A DNA stretch of 9,296 bases, taken from positions 1 to 9,296 of the forward strand of contig WFUK01000318.1 of the NCBI GenBank assembly GCA_015485015.1. Direction: 5' to 3'. Shown in pieces: positions 1 through 7,109 of this stretch (position 1 is the first letter of the stretch; each line of letters opens with the position of its first letter). The position numbers were made by a program, and so were the translations under genes. Below the pieces are notes generated by a model. It saw only the letters and a list, made by a program, of their open reading frames with translations. It ran no database searches and had not been told where the DNA came from. The stretch is from Paracoccaceae bacterium (lineage in GTDB: Bacteria; Pseudomonadota; Alphaproteobacteria; Rhodobacterales; Rhodobacteraceae).

Positions 1-624
1 CTTACCCCCTATCCGGAAGCTTTAGCCTTTATGGAGCAGCGCGTGGGCAGGATTTTGTCCGGTGAGGCTTCCGAACTGGTATGGCTGCTGGAGCATCCGC
101 CGATGTTTACAGCCGGCACCAGCGCCAAGCCTGAAGATCTGGTTTTGCCCGATATGTTCGAGGTGTTTCAAGCCCGTCGTGGCGGGGAATACACCTATCA
201 CGGGCCGGGGCAGCGGGTGGCTTATGTAATGCTGGACCTGAACAAGCGCGGTCGCGATGTGCGGGCCTATGTGGGGAAGCTGGAGGCGTGGATCATCGAG
301 ACCCTGCGCCAATTCAACGTGCAATCAGGGCGGCGCGAAGGCCGCGTCGGGGTATGGGTGGATCGACCGGACCGCCCTGCCCTGCCCGACGGGCGCATGG
401 CGGAGGACAAAATCGCGGCGATCGGGGTGCGGATTCGCCGCTGGGTGACCTTTCATGGCATTTCCATCAATCTGGAGCCGGATTTGAGCCATTATAGCGG
501 CATTATCCCTTGCGGGCTGGCGGATTATGGCGTGACCAGCCTGATTGATCTAGGTATTCCCGCCAGTATGAATGATCTGGATATGGCCTTGAAACAAAGC
601 TTTGAGGCGGTGCTTGAAGCTTAG
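1..624 (+). CDS. lipB: Octanoyltransferase LipB (5'-partial)
   Basis: LipB moves the octanoyl group from octanoyl-ACP to a lysine of lipoyl-domain proteins (E2 subunits, GcvH), the first step of endogenous lipoate synthesis in the cytoplasm. The frame is open from base 1 and reads L-T-P-Y-P-E-A-L before the first ATG at 31. Since the Y-P-x-A-L segment before M-E-x-R-V belongs to the family's conserved N-terminus, the true start lies upstream and the ATG at 31 is internal. Visible motifs are the R-G-G-x-x-T-x-H-G-P-G-Q substrate-pocket signature (about nt 178-213), the catalytic Lys of K-I-A-A-I-G (nt 409-411), F-H-G-I-S-I-N-L (about 451-474) and the catalytic Cys of I-P-C-G-L (nt 511-513). 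Both residues of the Cys/Lys pair are present, so the enzyme looks intact apart from the missing N-terminus. Identification is firm. Confidence 0.96.
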   Translation, partial: LTPYPEALAFMEQRVGRILSGEASELVWLLEHPPMFTAGTSAKPEDLVLPDMFEVFQARRGGEYTYHGPGQRVAYVMLDLNKRGRDVRAYVGKLEAWIIETLRQFNVQSGRREGRVGVWVDRPDRPALPDGRMAEDKIAAIGVRIRRWVTFHGISINLEPDLSHYSGIIPCGLADYGVTSLIDLGIPASMNDLDMALKQSFEAVLEA

Positions 625-775
625 GCCGCCAAAGAAAATGCAACCATATGCAGGCACCTTTCTGGATCGATTTTAGCCATCACATTCCCTTGCGCCTGTC
701 ATTATTCTGTTGATCGACGAGGGGATATCGCTTAAAGCGCATGGGGTATCCAATTTGTTTTTCTAGGAGAATAAC

Positions 776-1243
776 ATGATTAAAGCCGTATTCCTTTCGA
801 CCTTCGCGATTGCAGGGGCCATGACCACAGCCGCTTCTGCGCAAGATGCCGCCGCCGGAGAAAACGCTTTCAGAAGCTGTAAATCCTGCCACAGCATCAG
901 CAATGGCGACGAAGTGATCGTTCGCGGTGGCCGCTCTGGTCCCAATCTTTATGGCGTCATTGGCCGTCAGGCCGGCAGCGTTGAAGGCTTCCGCTATAGT
1001 GGCAGCTTGGTCGCGGCGGGCGAGGCCGGCTTGGTATGGGACGAGGCCATGCTGGCCGAATTCATCACCAACCCTACCGGCTATCTGCGCACCTATCTTG
1101 ACGATTCCGGCGCGCGCTCCAAAATGTCGTTCAAAGCCCGCTCCGGTGCTGCGGATCTGGCCGCCTATTTGGCCAGTGTATCGCCAATGATGGAAATGGA
1201 AATGGGAATGGACGGCGAAGCCGACAGCACCGAGTCCAACTAA
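776..1243 (+). CDS. Secreted class I monohaem cytochrome c
   Basis: This is a 155-residue soluble periplasmic c-type cytochrome. Residues 1-22 form a Sec signal peptide (MIK, hydrophobic core, A-S-A before Q23). A single haem-binding C-K-S-C-H lies at 35-39, G-P-N-L-Y-G-V-I-G-R at 55-64, and the probable axial Met is M117 in K-M-S-F, the usual order for cytochromes c2/c550. The start is supported by AGGAGA at 765-770, 5 nt upstream. It sits just upstream of ctaD, so an electron-donor role to the aa3 oxidase is plausible, but this is inference from position. The two genes are separated by a terminator and a separate promoter region. The last 18 residues are odd: a Met/Glu-rich run (138-145) followed by an acidic tail. 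I cannot assign a specific cytochrome name. Confidence 0.92.
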   Translation: MIKAVFLSTFAIAGAMTTAASAQDAAAGENAFRSCKSCHSISNGDEVIVRGGRSGPNLYGVIGRQAGSVEGFRYSGSLVAAGEAGLVWDEAMLAEFITNPTGYLRTYLDDSGARSKMSFKARSGAADLAAYLASVSPMMEMEMGMDGEADSTESN

Positions 1244-1260
1244 ACCCATAAAATTCAAGT

Positions 1261-1300
1261 AAAGGCGCTGCTGGTTCTTCCAGTGGCGCCTTTGTTTATT
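1261..1300 (+). terminator. Rho-independent terminator after cytochrome c
   Basis: A 14-bp stem (1261-1274 with 1280-1293, including two G-U pairs) closes a 5-nt loop, TTCTT. The arms start with AAAGGCGC and end with GCGCCTTT, and GTTTATTT follows. It lies 18 nt after the cytochrome stop codon and before the FNR-type box, so the cytochrome is probably transcribed apart from ctaD. Confidence 0.8.
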
Positions 1301-1328
1301 TGAGCATGGCCTTGGCTGTATAAAAAAG

Positions 1329-1342
1329 TTGATCTGCGTCAA
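1329..1342 (+). promoter_or_regulatory. FNR/FixK (FnrL)-type box upstream of ctaD
   Basis: The sequence TTGATCTGCGTCAA fits the FNR-family consensus TTGAT-N4-ATCAA with one mismatch and keeps both TTGA/TCAA core half-sites. It is centred at 1335.5, about 114 nt before the ctaD start. If TTTATT (1365-1370) is the -10 element, the start site is near 1377 and the box sits at about -41.5, a classic activating position. If TACAAT (1384-1389) is the -10, the box is near -60. Whether it activates or represses cannot be read from the sequence. Confidence 0.65.
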
Positions 1343-1437
1343 TCATTACAGTTGAGATAAGGGGTTTATTGCTTTAACGAGTATACAATATGCAGCTTTA
1401 CAAGGTCCAAAATGGATTCGCTGAAACAGGGACATGT

Positions 1438-1443
1438 CAGGAG
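1438..1443 (+). promoter_or_regulatory. Ribosome binding site deciding the ctaD start
   Basis: CAGGAG lies 6 nt before the ATG at 1450. An in-frame ATG at 1390 would add 20 residues unlike any CtaD N-terminus and has no comparable ribosome binding site, so 1450 is the better start. Confidence 0.8.
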
Positions 1444-1449
1444 TATATA

Positions 1450-3120
1450 ATGGCAAACGCAGCCACACATGACCAAGACGACCACGCTCGGCCCGGGTTT
1501 TTCACCCGCTGGTTTATGTCAACCAATCATAAAGACATCGGTATTCTTTATCTCTTCACCGCAGCGGCGGTCGGGTTTATTTCGGTAGCCCTCACCGTTT
1601 ATATGCGGATGGAGCTGATGAACCCCGGTGTGCAATATATGTGTGAAGAAGGGGCGCGCCTTACGGCCGCGGCTGTGGGGGAATGCACCCCGAACGGCCA
1701 CCTTTGGAACGTAATGATCACCTATCACGGCATCTTGATGATGTTCTTCGTGGTGATCCCCGCCTTGTTTGGCGGCTTTGGCAATTATTTCATGCCGCTG
1801 ATGATCGGCGCGCCGGATATGGCCTTCCCTCGTTTGAACAACCTCTCCTATTGGCTTTATGTATGTGGCACCGCGCTGGGCGTGGCCTCATTGCTGGCGC
1901 CGGGCGGGAATGGCCAGCTTGGCTCCGGCGTTGGCTGGATTCTGGTACCGCCGCTCGCCACCATAGAAGGCGGTTATTCGATGGATCTGGCGATCTTCGC
2001 GGTTCACGTTTCGGGGGCCTCCTCGATCTTGGGCGCGATCAATATGATCACCACCTTCCTCAATATGCGCGCGCCGGGCATGACCCTGCACAAAACCCCG
2101 CTTTTTGCCTGGTCGATCTTTGTAACCGCATTCCTGATCCTGCTTTCCCTGCCTGTTTTGGCCGGCGCGATCACCATGCTGCTCACCGACCGGAATTTCG
2201 GCACCACCTTCTTTGATCCTTCAGGCGGCGGCGACCCGATCCTTTATCAGCACTTGTTGTGGTTCTTTGGCCATCCGGAAGTGTATATGATCATTGTGCC
2301 GGGCTTCGGGATTATCTCTCACGTGATCTCCACCTTCTCGAAAAAGCCGATCTTTGGCTATCTGCCAATGGTATATGCGATGGTTTCCATCGGCGTGCTG
2401 GGCTTTGTGGTTTGGGCGCACCATATGTATACGGTTGGGCTTTCTACCACCCAGCAAAGCTATTTCATGCTGGCGACCATGGTGATCGCGGTGCCGACCG
2501 GCATCAAGGTGTTTAGCTGGATTGCCACCATGTGGGGTGGCTCGATCGAGTTCAAAACCCCCATGCTTTGGGCAACCGGATTTTTGTTCCTGTTCACCGT
2601 GGGTGGCGTGACCGGCGTTGTGCTTTCGCAGGCCGCCTTGGACCGTGGCTATCATGACACCTATTATGTTGTGGCACACTTCCACTATGTGATGTCGCTG
2701 GGTGCGGTCTTCTGTATCTTTGCCGGCATCTATTACTGGATCGGCAAAATGTCGGGTCGGCAATATCCTGAATGGGCCGGCAAGACCCACTTCTGGATGA
2801 TGTTTATCGGGGCGAATATCACCTTCTTCCCGCAGCACTTCCTGGGCCGCAATGGCATGCCGCGCCGCTATCTGGATTATCCGGAGCAATTCGCATTGTG
2901 GAATTATGTTTCCTCGATCGGCGCGTTCATCTCCTTTGCTTCATTCATCTTTTTCATCGGCGTCATGGTTTATACCCTGCGCTGGGGCAAAAAGATCGAG
3001 GAAAAAGCCTATTGGGGCGAGCATGCGGATACGCTGGAATGGACCCTGTCCAACCCTCCACCCGAGCATACCTTCGAGCAGCTGCCAACACCTGACATGT
3101 GGGACAAAGGCAAGCACTAA
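1450..3120 (+). CDS. ctaD: aa3-type cytochrome c oxidase subunit I
   Basis: This is the catalytic, proton-pumping subunit of the A-type haem-copper oxidase in the inner membrane, which reduces O2 with electrons from cytochrome c. At 556 residues it has the normal length and twelve-helix pattern. Key residues match Paracoccus subunit I with a one-residue shift: haem a ligands H93 and H412; haem a3 ligand H410 (H-F-H-Y); CuB ligands H275, H324 and H325 with the cross-linking Y279 in G-H-P-E-V-Y; the D-channel D123 and gate E277; and the K-channel K353. E277 in H-P-E-V places it in the A1 subfamily. No ctaC, ctaB, ctaG or ctaE is beside it; a stand-alone ctaD is common in Rhodobacterales. Expression is probably oxygen-responsive through the FNR-type box upstream. 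The next gene overlaps its stop codon. Confidence 0.98.
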   Translation: MANAATHDQDDHARPGFFTRWFMSTNHKDIGILYLFTAAAVGFISVALTVYMRMELMNPGVQYMCEEGARLTAAAVGECTPNGHLWNVMITYHGILMMFFVVIPALFGGFGNYFMPLMIGAPDMAFPRLNNLSYWLYVCGTALGVASLLAPGGNGQLGSGVGWILVPPLATIEGGYSMDLAIFAVHVSGASSILGAINMITTFLNMRAPGMTLHKTPLFAWSIFVTAFLILLSLPVLAGAITMLLTDRNFGTTFFDPSGGGDPILYQHLLWFFGHPEVYMIIVPGFGIISHVISTFSKKPIFGYLPMVYAMVSIGVLGFVVWAHHMYTVGLSTTQQSYFMLATMVIAVPTGIKVFSWIATMWGGSIEFKTPMLWATGFLFLFTVGGVTGVVLSQAALDRGYHDTYYVVAHFHYVMSLGAVFCIFAGIYYWIGKMSGRQYPEWAGKTHFWMMFIGANITFFPQHFLGRNGMPRRYLDYPEQFALWNYVSSIGAFISFASFIFFIGVMVYTLRWGKKIEEKAYWGEHADTLEWTLSNPPPEHTFEQLPTPDMWDKGKH

Positions 3121-3671
3121 TGCCGACTGGCTCACAAAATACACAAAGGGCCGCATCCAATGCGGCCCTTTGCAGTTATACCCCCGTTGAGCGCGCAGAC
3201 CCGCCGCTCTGGGAAACCACCCTGTGGCCCCATCGCTCGCTTGGTGCTGTCGGGTTTCGCAATGTCATGATCATCGCCGCCTGTGGTTTAATCTTGCCGG
3301 CCATTCCTTTTATGCTGGCCGGTGCGGGGATATTCTGGCTGGCCTTTGCCGCCTTGGCTCTTGGGCTGTTATGGCTGGCCATCGTTCAAAATAACCGCCA
3401 GGGCAAGCTGCGCGAGCATGTCAGTCTCTGGCCAGACCAGATCGCGGTAGAGCGCCACGAGCTGAATGGCGAGGTCAAGCGCTGGAGCTGCAACCCCTAC
3501 TGGATGCGCAGCGCCCTGAAAAAATCCGGCGGGCCGGTGAAAAATTATCTGACGCTGATCGGCGCGGATCGCGAGATCGAGCTTGGCGCATTTCTAACCC
3601 CCGAGGAGCGAAGCGCGCTTTATCAGGAGATCGAAACCGCGATCCGAAATCTCGGGCAAAGCCGCGCCTAG
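3120..3671 (+). CDS. DUF2244 family membrane protein
   Basis: This 183-residue protein resembles the DUF2244 family of alphaproteobacterial integral membrane proteins, recalled from the W-P-H-R-S-L-x-x-x-G-F-R signature (residues 36-47). Two adjacent hydrophobic helices (about 47-66 and 68-89) are followed by a soluble domain with V-S-L-W-P-D, a central W-S-C-N-P-Y-W and a C-terminal F-L-T-P-E-E-R. The function is unknown. Placement after ctaD hints at an oxidase-related or membrane role, but only by context. The ATG at 3120 overlaps the ctaD stop (TAATG) and has AAAGG 9 nt upstream. A GTG at 3099 is a weaker alternative. No usable start exists between 3123 and the conserved W-P-H-R-S, so translation must cross the hairpin at 3144-3172. 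The first 25 or so residues look unconserved. Confidence 0.85.
   Translation: MPTGSQNTQRAASNAALCSYTPVERADPPLWETTLWPHRSLGAVGFRNVMIIAACGLILPAIPFMLAGAGIFWLAFAALALGLLWLAIVQNNRQGKLREHVSLWPDQIAVERHELNGEVKRWSCNPYWMRSALKKSGGPVKNYLTLIGADREIELGAFLTPEERSALYQEIETAIRNLGQSRA
3144..3172 (+). terminator. Strong hairpin after ctaD, inside the DUF2244 5' end
   Basis: A perfect 13-bp inverted repeat (arms 3144-3156 and 3160-3172) encloses a 3-nt loop, CCA. The arms carry GGGCCGCAT and ATGCGGCCC flanked by AAA and TTT. It lies 24 nt after the ctaD stop and has the core of an intrinsic terminator, but only TTTG and then CAGTTATA follows, so the U-tract is poor. It may stabilise the ctaD 3' end or reduce expression of the downstream gene rather than terminate fully. 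Confidence 0.6.
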
Positions 3672-3703
3672 CCGGATAGGGCTTTTCAAGCGCCTGCGGC
3701 TCC

Positions 3704-3709
3704 TATATT
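3704..3709 (+). promoter_or_regulatory. Possible -10 element for the ATPase-metA unit
   Basis: TATATT lies in the 64-nt gap between the DUF2244 gene and the ATPase start, with GATAAT (3711-3716) just after it. No convincing -35 is visible; TTTTCA at 3683-3688 is at a poor spacing of 15. Weak support. Confidence 0.3.
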
Positions 3710-3735
3710 CGATAATGACGATAAACGGAGGCCCC

Positions 3736-4596
3736 ATGCTATATAATTCTTCAGCCGAATGGAACGAAGCCCCACATAAGCGCGTGGCGCTTATTGGCAT
3801 GTCCGGCCTTGGAAAAACCTATCTCTCCGAAATGCTGCGCGCCGGTGGGGCGTGGTATCACTACTCCGTCGATTATCGCATCGGCACCCGCTATATGGGC
3901 GAGCATATCGTCGATAATTTCAAGCGCGAAGCCATGCGCGTGCCGTTCCTGCGGGAGCTTCTGCGCAGTGATTCGATCTATATCGCCTCCAATATCACCT
4001 TTGAAAACCTCGCGCCGCTTTCCACCTATCTCGGCAAGCCCGGCGACGAGACCAAAGGCGGCATTCCGTTTGACACCTATATCAAGCGCCAGCGCCAGCA
4101 TCGCATAGCCGAGCAAGCCGCCGTGCAAGACACCGCGCTTTTTGCCGGCAAAGCACTGGATATCTATGGCTATGAGCATTTCATCTGCGATACCAGCGGC
4201 TCGATCTGCGAGGTGGTGGATGGCAATGATGCAAACGACCCCGTGCTGCGCGCCCTAAGCCAAGCCGCGCTGCCGGTGCTGATCGAGGGTAATGCCGGCC
4301 ATACTGACGAGCTGAAAGCCCGCTTTGATGCCGCCCCCAAGCCGATGTATTACCGCGAGGATTTCCTGCTGGAAAAATGGGCGGAATATCTGCGCCTGCG
4401 CAATGTCGCCGCCGCCAAGGTGGACCCCGATGATTTCATCCGCTGGGGTTACGGCGAGCTGCTGGCCGCCCGCCTGCCCCGCTATCGGGCCATCGCGAAA
4501 AACTGGGGCGTGCGCATTGCCGCCGGGGAGGTTCGCGATATTCGCGACCCGCAGGATTTTAACGCCCTGATCGCCGACGCGATAGACCGGAGCTAA
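3736..4596 (+). CDS. P-loop ATPase/NTPase of unknown function, coupled to metA
   Basis: This is a 286-residue cytoplasmic protein with a Walker A motif, G-M-S-G-L-G-K-T, at 21-28 after a hydrophobic strand (R-V-A-L-I). A Walker-B-like strand, F-I-C-D-T-S-G-S-I-C, is at 149-158. The block S-V-D-Y-R-I-G-T-R-Y-M-G-E-H-I (45-59) and K-P-G-D-E-T-K-G-G-I-P-F (101-112) look conserved, matching my memory of a Rhodobacteraceae family annotated only as ATPase. The fold resembles small kinases or nucleotide-binding proteins more than AAA+ machines; the substrate is unknown. I chose the ATG at 3736 because ACGGAGG (3725-3731) is 4 nt upstream. The ATG at 3715 lacks such a site and would add seven residues. 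It ends 3 nt before metA, whose ribosome binding site lies in its last codons, so the two are almost certainly co-transcribed. Confidence 0.8.
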   Translation: MLYNSSAEWNEAPHKRVALIGMSGLGKTYLSEMLRAGGAWYHYSVDYRIGTRYMGEHIVDNFKREAMRVPFLRELLRSDSIYIASNITFENLAPLSTYLGKPGDETKGGIPFDTYIKRQRQHRIAEQAAVQDTALFAGKALDIYGYEHFICDTSGSICEVVDGNDANDPVLRALSQAALPVLIEGNAGHTDELKARFDAAPKPMYYREDFLLEKWAEYLRLRNVAAAKVDPDDFIRWGYGELLAARLPRYRAIAKNWGVRIAAGEVRDIRDPQDFNALIADAIDRS

Positions 4597-4599
4597 GCC

Positions 4600-5523
4600 A
4601 TGCCCATCCGTATCCCCTCCAGCCTGCCTGCCTTTAATATTTTGCGCCAAGAGGGCGTGAATGTCATGTCCGAGGAAACCGCCAATCGGCAGGAGGTGCG
4701 CCCGCTGCAAATCGGCCTGCTCAACCTGATGCCGAAAAAGGTGCAAACCGAAACCCAGTTCGCCCGCCTGATCGGTGCCAGCCCGATCCAGATCGAGCTG
4801 ACGCTGATCCGCATGAGCGAACATAAATCCAAAAATGCCTCTGCCGCGCATATGGAGAGCTTTTACCAGTCGTTTCAGGATATCAAGCACCGCAAATTTG
4901 ACGGGCTGATCATCACCGGCGCCCCCATCGAGCATCTGCCCTTTGAAGAGGTCACCTATTGGGAGGAGCTAAAAGAGGTGATGGACTGGACCCAAACCAA
5001 TGTGCTGTCGACCTTCGGCGTGTGCTGGGGCGGCATGGCGATGATCTATCACCATTCCGGCGTGCCAAAACACATGCTGCCCGCCAAGCATTTTGGCTGT
5101 TATCGCCACCGGAACCTCGCCCCCGCCTCGCATTATCTGCGCGGCTTTTCCGACGATTTCACCGTGCCGGTCAGCCGCTGGACCGAGGTGCGGGCCGAGG
5201 ACCTGCCCGAGGGGCTGGATATCCTGATGCATTCAGACGAGGTCGGTCCCTGCCTGATCGAGGACAAGGCGCATCGCGCGCTCTATATCTTTAACCATCT
5301 GGAATATGATAGCGATACCTTGGCGCAGGAATACCAGCGCGATGTGGAGCGCGGCCAGAAAATCGACGTGCCGAGGGATTACTTCCCGAATGATGATCCC
5401 GGCCTGCCGCCGGAAAACCGCTGGCGCAGCCATGCCCATCTGCTTTATGGCAACTGGATCAACGAAATTTACCAAACCACCAATATCGATATCGAGAAAA
5501 TCCTTGAAGGGGATTCCAAGTAA
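4600..5523 (+). CDS. metA: Homoserine O-acyltransferase MetA (predicted acetyl-CoA type)
   Basis: MetA acylates L-homoserine in the first committed step of methionine biosynthesis. The 307-residue protein spans the full family length and starts [11 protein letters not shown], a typical MetA N-terminus. Catalytic Cys142 lies in F-G-V-C-W-G-G, and the His/Glu pair is H233 and E235 in F-N-H-L-E-Y. Residue 111 is Glu (T-G-A-P-I-E). In E. coli this is Gly; Glu at 111 is known to favour acetyl-CoA over succinyl-CoA, so homoserine O-acetyltransferase (EC 2.3.1.31) is the better prediction despite the metA name. GGAG at 4589-4592 is 7 nt upstream, inside the end of the ATPase gene. No SAM-II riboswitch is evident before the unit. 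Confidence 0.96.
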   Translation: MPIRIPSSLPAFNILRQEGVNVMSEETANRQEVRPLQIGLLNLMPKKVQTETQFARLIGASPIQIELTLIRMSEHKSKNASAAHMESFYQSFQDIKHRKFDGLIITGAPIEHLPFEEVTYWEELKEVMDWTQTNVLSTFGVCWGGMAMIYHHSGVPKHMLPAKHFGCYRHRNLAPASHYLRGFSDDFTVPVSRWTEVRAEDLPEGLDILMHSDEVGPCLIEDKAHRALYIFNHLEYDSDTLAQEYQRDVERGQKIDVPRDYFPNDDPGLPPENRWRSHAHLLYGNWINEIYQTTNIDIEKILEGDSK

Positions 5524-5573
5524 GTTGCGATCAGCCTTTGGCTGGTGCAAGATATTCACGCAAGGAGGCCATG

Positions 5574-6455
5574 ATGAAAAAACCGTTTGATGGCGCGATC
5601 AGCCAATATTTCGAGCAAGACGCCCCTGCCGAAATCCGCGCGCAGATCAAGAATGGTGGAAAAAAGGACGTGCTGAACCCGAGCTACCCCTACCCGCGCG
5701 CGATGAAAAACAAGGCGTATCAGGTCGAATATGACGCGCTGCAAATCGAGCTGGTAAAGCTGCAAGCCTGGGCCAAGGAAACCGGCCAGCGCATTGCTGT
5801 GGTATTCGAGGGGCGCGATGCGGCGGGCAAAGGCGGCAGCATCAAGCGCCTGCGCGAGAACCTAAATCCGCGTGGGGCGCGGGTGGTGGCGCTCTCCAAG
5901 CCCTCCGATACCGAAAGCACCCAATGGTATTTCCAGCGCTATATCCAGCATCTGCCAGCGGCGGGCGAGATCGTGTTTTTTGATCGCTCATGGTATAATC
6001 GCGCGGTGGTGGAAAAGGTTTTTGGCTGGTGTTCGGACGCGCAGCGCGACCGGTTTTTTCGTCAGGTTCCGAAATTCGAGGATATGTTGGTGAATGACGG
6101 CATCACCCTGATCAAAATCTGGCTCACCGTGGGCCGCGCCGAGCAGCTTCGCCGCTTTCTCTCGCGCGAGAGTGACCGCCTGAAGCATTGGAAGCTCTCG
6201 GGGGTGGATGTGAAAGGGCTATATAAATGGGACGAATATTCTACCGCGATTTCGGAGATGTTTGCCCATAGCCATAGCGAGGCCGCGCCGTGGAATGTGA
6301 TCCGCTCGGATGATAAAAAGCGCGCCCGCTTGGCCGCGATCAAGCTGCTGCTCTCGCATTTTGATTATACCGAAAAAGACGAAACCTCGCTGATGGGCAT
6401 GGATACCGCCATTTGCGGCAGCCCTTCCTTGATGGGAAATGAGGCTGGCCGGTGA
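5574..6455 (+). CDS. ppk2: Polyphosphate kinase 2 (single-domain)
   Basis: PPK2 transfers phosphate between polyphosphate and nucleoside diphosphates or monophosphates, usually toward ADP or GDP phosphorylation in one-domain class I enzymes. The 293-residue protein has Walker A F-E-G-R-D-A-A-G-K-G-G (78-88) with the family Asp, Walker B V-F-F-D-R-S-W-Y-N-R (134-143), and a lid-module segment, F-L-S-R-E-S-D-R-L-K-H-W-K-L-S (195-209). K-W-D-E-Y (218-222) and the late S-D-D-K-K-R-A-R (245-252) are also typical. Class I is inferred from resemblance to rhizobial ADP-type enzymes; substrate preference is not proven. Of two adjacent ATGs, 5574 is preferred because AGGAGG (5563-5568) is 5 nt upstream, versus 2 nt for 5571. 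It follows metA by 50 nt and overlaps the next gene by 4 nt. The last 25 or so residues beyond the domain look unconserved. Confidence 0.94.
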   Translation: MKKPFDGAISQYFEQDAPAEIRAQIKNGGKKDVLNPSYPYPRAMKNKAYQVEYDALQIELVKLQAWAKETGQRIAVVFEGRDAAGKGGSIKRLRENLNPRGARVVALSKPSDTESTQWYFQRYIQHLPAAGEIVFFDRSWYNRAVVEKVFGWCSDAQRDRFFRQVPKFEDMLVNDGITLIKIWLTVGRAEQLRRFLSRESDRLKHWKLSGVDVKGLYKWDEYSTAISEMFAHSHSEAAPWNVIRSDDKKRARLAAIKLLLSHFDYTEKDETSLMGMDTAICGSPSLMGNEAGR

Positions 6456-7066
6456 ACAAGCGCAGCTCCTATCATCACGGAAACCTGCGCCAAGCCTTGG
6501 TCGATGCCACAATCGAGCTAATCACCGAGCGCGGCCCGCAAGGCTTTACCCTGGCCGAGGCAGCGCGCACAGCCGGCGTATCGGCTGCCGCGCCTTATCG
6601 ACATTTCAAGGGGCGAGACGAGCTGATCTGCGAGGTGGCCCGCCAAGGCTATATCCTGTTTGGCGACCTGTTGGAGCATGCCTATGATGGCGGCAAGCCC
6701 ACGCCGCTGAGCGCGTTTTCCAAGGTTGGGCGCGCCTATCTGGCTTTTGCCAAGCGCTATCCGGGCCATTATATCGCCATGTTTGAAAGCGGCGTTTCGC
6801 TATCGGGCAATTCCGAGCTGGCGCGGGCTTCTGATCGGGCGATGTCGGTGATGACGCTGGCCGCCGAATCCCTGATGGCGCATCTTCCGGCCGGTCAGCG
6901 CCCGCCTGCGGTGATGGTCAGCCATCATATCTGGGCGATGTCGCATGGGGTGGTCGAGCTATTCGCCCGAGGCACCCCCGGCGGGCGCGCCGCCTATTCG
7001 CCCGAAGACCTGCTGGAAAGCGGCACCGGCATTTATTTGCGCGGTCTTGGCATTATCGGCGCATAA
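6452..7066 (+). CDS. TetR/AcrR-family transcriptional regulator
   Basis: This is a 204-residue TetR-type repressor. The N-terminus S-Y-H-H-G-N-L-R-Q-A-L (6-16) leads into helix 1, and the helix-turn-helix is about 33-52 (T-L-A-E-A-A-R-T-A-G-V-S-A-A-A-P-Y-R-H-F). The YHHGNLR opening and the late I-W-A-M-S-H-G-V-V-E-L-F (about 155-166) suggest the WHG-type C-terminal ligand domain. It starts at GTG 6452, sharing GTGA with the ppk2 stop, and GAGG at 6441-6444 gives a usable ribosome binding site. This points to translational coupling with ppk2. No palindrome of the downstream type is seen before ppk2, metA or the ATPase; the likely operator lies 43 nt past its stop codon, at the DUF2852 promoter. 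The ligand is unknown. Confidence 0.93.
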   Translation: MNKRSSYHHGNLRQALVDATIELITERGPQGFTLAEAARTAGVSAAAPYRHFKGRDELICEVARQGYILFGDLLEHAYDGGKPTPLSAFSKVGRAYLAFAKRYPGHYIAMFESGVSLSGNSELARASDRAMSVMTLAAESLMAHLPAGQRPPAVMVSHHIWAMSHGVVELFARGTPGGRAAYSPEDLLESGTGIYLRGLGIIGA

Positions 7067-7081
7067 ATTTTGCTCCCCCTC

Positions 7082-7109
7082 TTGACCGGCGCGGATTTTG
7101 CCTTATGTA
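7082..7109 (+). promoter_or_regulatory. Putative sigma-70-type promoter of the DUF2852 gene
   Basis: TTGACC (7082-7087) is a good -35 match, followed after 16 nt by TATGTA (7104-7109) as a weaker -10. The predicted start near 7116 falls inside the palindromes at 7109-7133, as expected for a repressed promoter. Confidence 0.5.

Noticed and set aside
680..1342. 220-residue open frame on the - strand over the cytochrome gene
   Set aside because: It runs across a terminator and the FNR box, and its sequence is low-complexity; the + strand gene has a signal peptide and haem motif.
1390..1449. N-terminal extension of ctaD from an upstream ATG
   Set aside because: The added 20 residues do not resemble CtaD, and the ATG at 1450 has a well-placed CAGGAG.
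2221..2889. 222-residue open frame on the - strand inside ctaD
   Set aside because: It is a shadow of the strongly conserved ctaD coding sequence. Its protein is rich in His, Arg and Gly with no recognisable domain.
3672..3735. SAM-II riboswitch, often found before metA in alphaproteobacteria
   Set aside because: I could not match the SAM-II stem and pseudoknot pattern here, and only 3 nt lie between the ATPase gene and metA.
4255..4935. 226-residue open frame on the - strand across the ATPase/metA junction
   Set aside because: It lies opposite two well-supported genes and shows no ribosome binding site or domain; it is a product of GC-biased codon use.
5532..5544. Hairpin CAGCC-TTT-GGCTG between metA and ppk2 as a terminator
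   Set aside because: The stem is only 5 bp with no T-run; readthrough into ppk2 is more likely.
5538..5573. Earlier TTG start for ppk2
   Set aside because: It would translate through the clear AGGAGG site at 5563-5568, which serves the ATG at 5574.
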